Positions 1 to 4,914 of a DNA stretch of 5,775 bases are shown here, piece by piece (the first letter of the stretch is position 1; each line of letters opens with the position of its first letter). The translations under genes and the position numbers were made by a program. Below the pieces are notes generated by a model that made no database searches, was not told where the DNA came from, and was given only the letters and a program-made list of their open reading frames with translations. Source of the DNA: Verrucomicrobiota bacterium (lineage in GTDB: Bacteria > Verrucomicrobiota > Verrucomicrobiia > Chthoniobacterales > UBA10450); contig QHOJ01000028.1 in NCBI GenBank assembly GCA_003218735.1, forward strand, positions 1 through 5,775. The letters run 5' to 3'.

Positions 1-1
1 C

Positions 2-247
2 ATCGTGATGGGAGCGGATTATTTCGAGCAAGACCGAAGCGCTAACTCGGGGCAACCGCCGATCGGCATCGGGCGCAACTGCGTGATCGACCGTACGATC
101 ATCGATAAGAATGCACGCATCGCCGATGGAGCCGTAATCACACCGGAAGGGAAACCGGCGAACTACGACGCAGACAATTACTTCATCCGCGACGGCTTGG
201 TGGTGATACCAAAAAACGCAGTAATTCCAACTGGTTTTTGGATCTAA
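2..247 (+). CDS. glgC: Glucose-1-phosphate adenylyltransferase, C-terminal part (5' end outside window)
   Basis: This is the last 81 codons of ADP-glucose pyrophosphorylase, which makes ADP-glucose from glucose-1-phosphate and ATP for glycogen synthesis in the cytoplasm. The reading frame is open from base 2 and stops with TAA at 245-247. Family hallmarks seen here are MMGADYFE near the beginning, followed by PIGIGRNCVIDRTIIDKNARI, a left-handed beta-helix segment of the C-terminal regulatory domain. The end, VIPKNAVIPTGFWI, has the VIPKNA-type ending common in the family. The nucleotide-binding N-terminal domain lies left of the window, so activity cannot be judged. It converges with the lipoprotein gene, whose stop codon is only 18 bases away, and a hairpin lies between them. 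The GTG and ATG at 5-10 are internal codons and not starts. Assignment is from recalled family motifs and is confident. Confidence 0.93.
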   Translation: MVMGADYFEQDRSANSGQPPIGIGRNCVIDRTIIDKNARIADGAVITPEGKPANYDADNYFIRDGLVVIPKNAVIPTGFWI

Positions 248-254
248 CCGATGT

Positions 255-279
255 GCGCCACCGATCTACCGGTGGTCGC
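255..279. terminator. Hairpin between convergent glgC and lipoprotein gene
   Basis: GCG CCACCG is followed by a 6-nt loop and then CGGTGG T CGC. This gives nine base pairs with one bulged T. It starts 8 bases after the glgC stop and covers the last codon and stop of the minus-strand lipoprotein gene. No T-run follows on either side, so it is at best a weak bidirectional terminator or a 3'-end stabilising structure. Confidence 0.4.
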
Positions 280-490
280 TCGATCCGGTAGGTCCCAGCG
301 CGGAGGCTTCAGGCGCTATTTCCCATTTTTCCTGCCGGTTCCAAGGAATAGCCGACTCATGGCGTTCGTCTGGATCACTGACCAAACGAGGCGGATCTTT
401 CTGTGTCGCGCATGAGGCGAGGGTTATTGCCGACGCACCCAACAGAACAGAGGTGACGTCTCTCCGAAGTTTACGAACTAGTGCCAGCAT
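266..490 (-). CDS. Small lipoprotein, function unknown
   Basis: A 74-residue protein with a lipoprotein signal peptide. It has a positive n-region (RKLRR, residues 6-10), a hydrophobic stretch (about 12-25) and a lipobox LASC with the acceptor cysteine at C27. After cleavage about 48 polar residues remain, including IPWNRQEKWE at 48-57. I have an impression of this motif from other small verrucomicrobial lipoproteins but cannot check it. The residue after Cys is Ala, so under the E. coli Lol rule it would go to the outer membrane. The ATG at 490 overlaps the end of the upstream coiled-coil gene by 20 bp in another frame, which suggests translational coupling. A GGAG lies 12 nt before the start, a rather long spacing. 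No enzymatic motif is visible, and a structural or accessory envelope role alongside its partner gene is an inference. Confidence 0.72.
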   Translation of the reverse strand: MLALVRKLRRDVTSVLLGASAITLASCATQKDPPRLVSDPDERHESAIPWNRQEKWEIAPEASALGPTGSSDHR

Positions 491-1298
491 AAATCACTAT
501 GTCTCCAGGTTGCACTTGGATGCCGCGCGCCAAACTGCTGCTGATGATATCGCCGATAGCGGTCGCCGGTTCAACCGAAGAGATGCGAATTTTGCCGATC
601 AGGGTGCCCTCACGCAAAACAAGCATTTCCGAGTTCGGTTCGATGCCCTGGCGGGCCCCGACATTTAGGACTACAAAATTGTACGCCTGATTGACGGCAA
701 GAACCGTGCCGCGCACACCTGTTCTCCGGGGGCCAGTTTCTCGGCGCTTTTTCTCTTCCTGGGGTTGAGTCGGCCGCTCCTGGGTAGTCTGAAGTTTTTC
801 GGATAAGAAGGCTTTCTCTTTTTCCGCACTATCAAGTTGATGGCGTGCATCCTCGAGTTGCGCCTGCAATTCCGGTGATGAATTAGGAGCGACTGGGCTT
901 GCCGCAGGTTTGGCCGTTTTCTCGGCTTCTTCGATTCGCTTTTGCAAGGAACCGATCTCGTTTTGATTGGCCTCCAATTTGGCTTGCAACTCAGTCTTAT
1001 CTTTCTGCAACTGCGTGAGTTCTGCTTCGGCTTTTGCCGCCTTACTTTCTGCTTCCGCGATTTTCGCTTCTCCTCCCGCAACAGTCGTTTCACGGGTCTT
1101 GGGATTCCGTTCCTGAGCCGCGCGCCGATGCTCAGCTGCATCACGCGCCGCATCTGCATTCGCCACATTTGTGCGCAGCGTTTTCACTTTGTGACTGTTG
1201 AGAAGGCCGAAAATCGCCGCCAGTATCAACAACAGGACGGAGAGTCCGATTACGGTTTTCGGTGTGACCGCAGAGATCGCGGATTTCGGACGCATCAT
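471..1298 (-). CDS. Membrane-anchored coiled-coil envelope protein with C-terminal beta domain
   Basis: A 275-residue protein that I do not recognise by name. Residues 1-14 are short and basic, and residues about 15-33 form one strongly hydrophobic helix that acts as a membrane anchor or uncleaved signal. From about 36 to 180 the sequence is rich in Ala, Glu, Lys and Gln with heptad-like spacing (for example AKIAEAESKAAKAEAELTQL), typical of a long coiled coil, interrupted by a Pro/Ser-rich hinge near 130-142. Residues about 193-275 form a separate beta-rich unit beginning GVRGTVLAVNQAYNFVVLNV. It reads like a small beta-barrel of the type seen at the end of MreC-like or FlgT-like proteins, which is an inference from texture only. 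The start is ATG at 1298, followed by a second ATG, with AAGAG at 1307-1311 as a modest ribosome site. The lipoprotein gene overlaps its 3' end, so the two are probably one operon acting in the periplasm. Confidence 0.8.
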   Translation of the reverse strand: MMRPKSAISAVTPKTVIGLSVLLLILAAIFGLLNSHKVKTLRTNVANADAARDAAEHRRAAQERNPKTRETTVAGGEAKIAEAESKAAKAEAELTQLQKDKTELQAKLEANQNEIGSLQKRIEEAEKTAKPAASPVAPNSSPELQAQLEDARHQLDSAEKEKAFLSEKLQTTQERPTQPQEEKKRRETGPRRTGVRGTVLAVNQAYNFVVLNVGARQGIEPNSEMLVLREGTLIGKIRISSVEPATAIGDIISSSLARGIQVQPGDIVIYAGTSS

Positions 1299-1391
1299 GG
1301 AGTGTGCTCTTGTAACAACGAATACCGCCCAAATGCAAATTCCGATTTCGATTTCCTAGAACGACTGGCATCCTTGGAATTCAAATTCGGA

Positions 1392-1420
1392 TTGCATGCC
1401 TCGATGTTTCAACCTATAGA
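1392..1420 (+). promoter_or_regulatory. Candidate sigma70-type promoter for the small basic protein gene
   Basis: TTGCAT (1392-1397) and TATAGA (1415-1420) are separated by exactly 17 bases. The -10 box matches the consensus at four of six positions and the -35 box at three. Transcription from here would begin near 1427, within a few bases of the ATG at 1430. No Shine-Dalgarno sequence precedes that ATG, so the mRNA could be leaderless or nearly so. The rest of the 1299-1429 spacer holds A/T-rich pieces but no clear promoter for the minus-strand gene. Confidence 0.35.
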
Positions 1421-1429
1421 CGGGCCACC

Positions 1430-1567
1430 ATGGGGCAGCAACATCGGGCGCGAGCCAAACGTAAGCGACGAAGAGCTTATTTGCAGCGCAAGAAAGCATC
1501 GCGGCGCGCAACGCGTCGAGAACGGCCCAAGCCAAAAGCGATGAAGAAGCCTCTCACGGTGGAATAA
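1430..1567 (+). CDS. Small highly basic protein, 45 aa, possible RNA/ribosome-associated
   Basis: ATG at 1430 opens a 45-codon frame ending in TAA at 1565-1567. The protein begins MGQQHRARAKRKRRRAYLQR and ends PLTVE. Twenty of 45 residues are Arg or Lys and only two are acidic. The basic cluster, with a tyrosine after the first Arg/Lys run, resembles nucleic-acid-binding tails of ribosomal proteins. I have the impression that similar short proteins with an MGQQHR start occur in Verrucomicrobia, but I cannot verify this. A role in binding rRNA or other RNA is inferred from composition alone. The gene is 50 bp upstream of the YacP-like RNase gene on the same strand, so they may be cotranscribed, which fits an RNA-related role. 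No ribosome binding site is visible. The opposite strand has no competing gene here. Confidence 0.68.
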   Translation: MGQQHRARAKRKRRRAYLQRKKASRRATRRERPKPKAMKKPLTVE

Positions 1568-1617
1568 CCGACACTCGCTGCGAAATTGAGTCTGCGGCCT
1601 GATGCGGGACTTTCACA

Positions 1618-2025
1618 ATGGTGCAGCACACACGTTATTTAAATGTTGATGGACACAGCGTCATTTTCGCCTGGCCTGAGTTGCGCAAGATCCACGAAAG
1701 ACGTTCCTCGCTTGCGCGTGAGGCGCTAACTAAGCAGCTGCGCGATTATCAAGATTGGACTGGCGTACGAGTAGTCATCGTTTTCGACGGCAAGGGCGCA
1801 CAAGTCAGCGCGACATCAGGCTCTGGCGATGTGCAGATCTTTTATTCGCGCAGCGGGCAAACAGCCGACGCAATCATCGAGCGGCTCGCAAGCAAATACG
1901 CAGGCAAGGTCGATTTGACGGTGGCCACCTCCGATTTCATGGAACGGCAGACAGTGCACGCTTCCGGAGCGAAGTGCGTTTCTCCCGAGGCACTGCGCGG
2001 ACTCATCGAAGAAGCACGCGTGTGA
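1618..2025 (+). CDS. YacP/NYN-domain ribonuclease-like protein
   Basis: A 135-residue protein of the YacP-like NYN family, a PIN-like fold. The Bacillus member Rae1 (YacP) is a ribosome-associated mRNA endonuclease. Visible family features in order are LNVDGHSVIFAWPEL (D11 at the first acidic position), the SLAREALTKQLRDY helix (31-44), VVIVFDGKG (D57), GQTADAIIERL (D84) and VDLTVATSDFMER (D106). These aspartates would form the metal-binding site. The usual DGYN motif reads DGHS here, so the Asn is replaced by Ser at residue 14. It is shorter than Bacillus Rae1 (about 170 residues) because it ends soon after the last helix. The start at 1618 places the first beta strand right after the N-terminus as expected, and GGGA at 1606-1609 is a weak ribosome site. 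It is probably cotranscribed with the small basic protein and converges on lpxD with only 19 bases between the stops. Confidence 0.82.
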   Translation: MVQHTRYLNVDGHSVIFAWPELRKIHERRSSLAREALTKQLRDYQDWTGVRVVIVFDGKGAQVSATSGSGDVQIFYSRSGQTADAIIERLASKYAGKVDLTVATSDFMERQTVHASGAKCVSPEALRGLIEEARV

Positions 2026-2044
2026 CGACTTCCGCAATGTCGGC

Positions 2045-3085
2045 TTATAAACCGAGTTTCTTCTCGATCTCTTTTACTCGTGCCAACAATTTGCCAAGCC
2101 GTCGCATCCAAGCGATCTGCTGTTTTGCCTCTGCAAGCGGCACGGCGGGCGACGCCCACCAAGCCCCGCCGCTAATGTTTTTGGAGATGCCACTTTGCGC
2201 CCCGATGGCCGTGTTATCGCCAACCTCGATGTGTCCAATAATGCCAACCTGGCCTCCAATCAGGACCCGCTGGCCGATGCGAACACTTCCGGCAATTCCA
2301 GTTTGTGCCGCGATAACGGTATGTTTTCCGATGACGACGTTGTGTGCCACTTGCACGAGATTGTCGATCTTTGCTCCCTCCTGGATCCAAGTGCGGCCAA
2401 AACGGGCGCGATCGATGGTTGTATTTGCGCCGATCTCGACGTCATCATCGATTTGAACGATACCGACTTGCGGCACTTTTTCATAACGCCCCTCCGCCGG
2501 TTCAAAACCAAAACCGTCTGCGCCAATGATGGCGCCGCTGTGAATGACCACGCGCGAGGCGATGCGAGTGCGCTCGCGGATGGTAACGTGAGGGTAGATG
2601 ATGCAATTCTCGCCCACGATAGTTTCGTGGCCGACGTAACTTCCCGCGCCGATTACCGTGAAGTCGCCGATGGTTGCGCCGGTTTCAATGACCGCATGTG
2701 GTTGAATCGAGACGCAGGTTCCCAGGCTGACACTTGGATCGACAATCGCGCTTGGGTGAACACCAGGCGCAAATTCGATCGGCTTCGGCGCGAGTTTCAG
2801 CACTACTTGTTCGAATGCTTTTGCCGGATTTGAAACGCGAATTTGAGCAGCGGCAATCTGTTCGGAAAAATCTGACGGCAGAAAAACCGCGGAAGCGCGC
2901 GTCTTGCGCAACTGCGCCACGTATTTTGGATTGTTGAAAAAGGAAACTTCGCCGTCGGTGGCCTCGACCAACGATGCAGCGCCGGTGATTTGCTGTGCTG
3001 GATCACCGAGCAACTTGCCGTTGGACATCGTTGCGAGTTCCTGAAGAGTGAAGGTCACTGTTTTCAATTGCGAACAGAGTAGCAC
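2045..3085 (-). CDS. lpxD: UDP-3-O-acylglucosamine N-acyltransferase
   Basis: LpxD transfers a 3-hydroxyacyl chain from acyl carrier protein to the 2-amine of UDP-3-O-acyl-glucosamine, an early step of lipid A synthesis in the cytoplasm. Domains in order are an N-terminal uridine-binding domain from FTLQELATMSNGKLLGD, a long left-handed beta-helix of hexapeptide repeats from about APGVHPSAIVDPSV onward, and a C-terminal helix ending KEIEKKLGL. The catalytic His lies in VQVAHNVVIG, and a second conserved His is in IIGHIEVG. Counted from the GTG at 3058 these are H239 and H276, the same numbers as in E. coli. DGFGFEP and NTTIDRA are also conserved. The start is uncertain. GTG at 3085 has AGGGAG 6 nt upstream and gives 346 residues. 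TTG at 3067 or GTG at 3058 (337 residues) match the usual family N-terminus better but lack a ribosome site. The frame stays open to 3445, but that stretch is the aldolase relic in another frame. The nucleotide context does not show other lpx genes. Confidence 0.95.
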   Translation of the reverse strand: MLLCSQLKTVTFTLQELATMSNGKLLGDPAQQITGAASLVEATDGEVSFFNNPKYVAQLRKTRASAVFLPSDFSEQIAAAQIRVSNPAKAFEQVVLKLAPKPIEFAPGVHPSAIVDPSVSLGTCVSIQPHAVIETGATIGDFTVIGAGSYVGHETIVGENCIIYPHVTIRERTRIASRVVIHSGAIIGADGFGFEPAEGRYEKVPQVGIVQIDDDVEIGANTTIDRARFGRTWIQEGAKIDNLVQVAHNVVIGKHTVIAAQTGIAGSVRIGQRVLIGGQVGIIGHIEVGDNTAIGAQSGISKNISGGAWWASPAVPLAEAKQQIAWMRRLGKLLARVKEIEKKLGL

Positions 3086-3091
3086 AAGCGT

Positions 3092-3097
3092 CTCCCT
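3092..3097 (-). promoter_or_regulatory. Shine-Dalgarno sequence favouring an early lpxD start
   Basis: On the minus strand this reads AGGGAG, followed by a 6-nt spacer and then the GTG at 3085. It is the best ribosome site near the lpxD start and the reason for preferring 3085 over the GTG at 3058. It lies in the 44-nt gap after the end of the aldolase relic. Confidence 0.5.
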
Positions 3098-3129
3098 TGT
3101 GATCTTCAATTCGCTCGCCGCGGCGAGCG

Positions 3130-3449
3130 CTACTTTTTCACGCTCGCGCGGATCGCATCGAGCTGTCCGTCCAAACGGAGCTTTTCGTTTTTGTGCGCCA
3201 TGACATCGACGTATCCTTAACAAAGATCTTCCCTCGCCCGCGAAAATCGAACTCCCAGGGATGATCGCGGAAGTATTTGCGATGAACCCCTTTCCAGACG
3301 AGCCGGCAGAGTTGGATGATAAACGAGGCCCGGCTTTGGACGTTTCCGCCAAAGAGACCGAGCAGTTGTTCCATGTTGTTGATGTTGCAAGCGCGGACAG
3401 AGAACTTGCCGTAATCGATCTTGTAAAGCTCAGCAATAGTGACAATCAT
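3130..3449 (-). pseudogene. fba: Class II fructose-bisphosphate aldolase relic (internal deletion plus frameshift)
   Basis: The first 49 or so codons match the N-terminus of long class II aldolases: MIVTIAELYKIDYGKFSVRA, then CNINNMEQLLGLFGG and SFIIQ. The next codons jump to what I recognise as the C-terminus: RLVWKGVHRKYFRDHPWEFD, then FRGRGKIFVKD. The normal enzyme has well over 200 residues between these points, including the zinc-binding histidines and the catalytic aspartate, all missing here. The frame-0 reading then degrades into SMSWRTKTKSS and stops at 3138. Restoring a single base near 3213-3215 continues the family ending as YVDVMAHKNEKL, then RLDGQLDAIRASVKK, with a stop at 3130-3132. 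So there is one large in-frame deletion (junction about 3302-3308, at a CGG codon) and one single-base loss. The product cannot be an active aldolase. Third-position GC bias is still coding-like, which suggests recent decay. Alternatives are a short novel gene of 103 codons (3138-3449) or an assembly error. No ribosome site is clear at 3449. Confidence 0.78.
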
Positions 3450-3498
3450 CTGTTTAAGAGGAAGATATCGATCTTACTCGCGGATGGCGGGCGAGCAC

Positions 3499-3543
3499 AA
3501 AATCTAATTCCAAAATCCTAAATCGAAAATTCGAAAAATTTAG
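3499..3543. repeat. Degenerate A-rich tandem motif in the parA upstream region
   Basis: AAAATCTAATTC, CAAAATCCTAAATC and GAAAATTCGAAAAATTT follow one another as loosely related 12-17 base units. This is the only clear feature in the 138-bp spacer between the aldolase relic and parA. It may be low-complexity promoter DNA. I see no consensus -35/-10 pair and no parS-like palindrome here. Confidence 0.4.
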
Positions 3544-3587
3544 TTTCGGTTTGGCCCACACGGCAACATCATCTGGCGAGCTCCCTC

Positions 3588-4376
3588 ATGAGAATCGTTG
3601 CGCTTGCGAATCAGAAAGGTGGCGTCGGTAAAACGACCACGGCTGTCAATCTCGGCGCGGCACTGGCGGAACTTGGCCACCGAGTTTTACTCATCGATCT
3701 TGACCCGCAAGCGAACGCGACGAGCTCGTTTGGGTTGCAAGGAGCGGATGAAATCAGTCTATATGATCCATTACTTGGCGGCGCCTCCATTACGGAAAAA
3801 ATCCTGCCCACGCGGCGCGACGGTCTCTTCATCGTACCCGCTGATATCGATTTGGCTGGTGCTGAAGTGGAGATTGCCCGAATGCCAAATCATCTCACAA
3901 GGCTGGCCGAAACGCTCAAACCACTGCAGGACGATAGCACGTTCGAATTTGTTCTGCTTGATTGTCCGCCGTCGCTCGGAATTCTCATGAGCAATGCCCT
4001 CGCTGCCGCCGATGAACTTTTGACGCCGATCCAATGTGAGTATTTCGCGCTCGAGGGTCTGGTGAAAATTGTTCGATTAGTCGAGCAGGTGCGCGATTCC
4101 GGGGCGAACCCTCGGCTCGAGATTGGCGGTATTGTTATGACAATGTTCGACCGTCGAACTAACCTTAGCGCCCAGGTCGTGGCGGAGGTGCGCGAGCATT
4201 TTGCCGAACGCGTTTACGAAACGGTCATCCCGCGCAGCGTGCGCTTGAGCGAGGCGCCAAGCTTCGGCAAATCGATCTTGGAATATGACCCTAATGGCGC
4301 GGCCGCGACGGCTTATCGCGCGCTCGCACACGAGTTTATCCGGCGGCACCTGTCGTCAGCCACGGCTCACGCGTGA
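3588..4376 (+). CDS. parA: ParA/Soj-family partition ATPase
   Basis: A 262-residue cytoplasmic ATPase of the ParA/MinD superfamily. These proteins bind DNA non-specifically as ATP dimers and drive segregation of chromosome origins or other cargo, usually with ParB as the activator. It has the deviant Walker A motif KGGVGKTT at 10-17 (signature Lys10, Walker Lys15), the A' motif LLIDLDPQANAT at 34-45 (D39), and Walker B FEFVLLDCPPSLG at 119-131 (D125). TPIQCEYFALEGL (146-158) and the C-terminal IPRSVRLSEAPSFGKSI are typical of chromosomal Soj-type proteins. There is no N-terminal DNA-binding extension, so it is the short type Ib-like or chromosomal form. The start at 3588 places the ATPase motif at the usual distance, with GGCGAG at 3575-3580 as ribosome site. 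No parB follows. Its last 41 bases overlap the convergent acetyltransferase gene. It could also be an orphan ParA-like protein that positions something other than the origin. Confidence 0.93.
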   Translation: MRIVALANQKGGVGKTTTAVNLGAALAELGHRVLLIDLDPQANATSSFGLQGADEISLYDPLLGGASITEKILPTRRDGLFIVPADIDLAGAEVEIARMPNHLTRLAETLKPLQDDSTFEFVLLDCPPSLGILMSNALAAADELLTPIQCEYFALEGLVKIVRLVEQVRDSGANPRLEIGGIVMTMFDRRTNLSAQVVAEVREHFAERVYETVIPRSVRLSEAPSFGKSILEYDPNGAAATAYRALAHEFIRRHLSSATAHA

Positions 4377-4866
4377 TTGCAAAAACAAGAGTGGGAAAAC
4401 CACGATGGGTTGTTTTCTTTTCGACTTTCATTGCGTTTTTCTCGGCGACCCGGCGCGACGCCCGATTGTCGGGATGGATCAGTGAAATCACGCGCGATAA
4501 TTTGAGATCGCGAAACGCGTGATCGCGCACGGAGCGCGCGGCTTCGGTCGCCAGTCCCCGACCCCAATAATCAGAATGAAGTCGATAAGCAATTTCGATT
4601 TCATTCGTCCCATCAACTTCTTGATGAAAGAAACCGCAATAGCCAATAAGCTTGCTGTTCTCGCGGACAATGACCGCAAATAGCGACGGCAAACCCGCGC
4701 TGTTCCAATCCAGAATTTTCTTCAGGAAAGCCGCCGTTTGCTCGCGGGAAAAAACACCCAACGAAAAACGCATGAAATCCCGGTTCGCCATCAGCTCGGC
4801 AAGAAGATCGATATCTTCCTCGCTAAACGGGCGCAGAATTAATCGAGGTGTTTCAAGAACGGCCAT
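4336..4866 (-). CDS. GNAT-family N-acetyltransferase (RimJ/RimL-like)
   Basis: A 176-residue acetyl-CoA-dependent acyltransferase. It opens LETPRLILRPFSEEDID (4-20), the standard start of the RimJ/RimL-type (Acetyltransf_3) group. The beta4 region FAVIVRENSKLIGYCGFF leads to EIEIAYRLHSDYWGRGLATE (89-108), where WGRGLATE at 101-108 is the pyrophosphate-binding motif A. HPDNRASRRVAEKNAMK (131-147) is the conserved segment whose Asn and Ser help bind CoA. The substrate cannot be predicted; relatives acetylate protein N-termini, small amines or antibiotics. The ATG at 4866 fits the family N-terminus. The frame stays open upstream to 5328 but there lies antisense to udgX and is not coding. The 3' end overlaps parA by 41 bp tail to tail, and the 5' end is 48 bp from the divergent udgX gene. 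Confidence 0.88.
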   Translation of the reverse strand: MAVLETPRLILRPFSEEDIDLLAELMANRDFMRFSLGVFSREQTAAFLKKILDWNSAGLPSLFAVIVRENSKLIGYCGFFHQEVDGTNEIEIAYRLHSDYWGRGLATEAARSVRDHAFRDLKLSRVISLIHPDNRASRRVAEKNAMKVEKKTTHRGFPTLVFAITREPWLTTGAAG

Positions 4867-4914
4867 GGAATTAATGAAGACGAATAGCGAGCGACTTTCG
4901 ATCCATAATCGACG

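Noticed and set aside
671..1168. 165-codon frame on the minus strand rich in Arg/Lys
   Set aside because: It is a shifted reading of the coiled-coil gene. The Lys/Arg richness comes from frame-shifted Glu/Lys/Ala codons.
1424..1433. GCCACCATGG, a perfect eukaryotic Kozak context at the small basic gene
   Set aside because: The gene neighbourhood is bacterial and the ten-base match is best explained by chance.
942..1544. 200-codon open frame on the plus strand
   Set aside because: It is the shadow of the coiled-coil gene in its first half and overlaps the small basic gene in another frame in its second half. The composition is not protein-like.
2195..2833. 212-codon open frame on the plus strand
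   Set aside because: It is antisense to the hexapeptide repeats of lpxD, and the repeat periodicity keeps the opposite frame open.
3365..3381. TGTTCCATGTTGTTGA resembles a parS half-site near parA
   Set aside because: Only about 11 of 16 positions match, the second half-site is missing, and the bases encode the conserved NINNMEQ motif of the aldolase relic.
4395..4421. GAAAAC/GTTTTC hairpin followed by TTTT 18 bases after the parA stop, possible terminator
   Set aside because: The stem is only 6 bp and A/T-rich with an 11-nt loop, and it lies inside the acetyltransferase coding sequence. Support is too weak to list as a feature.
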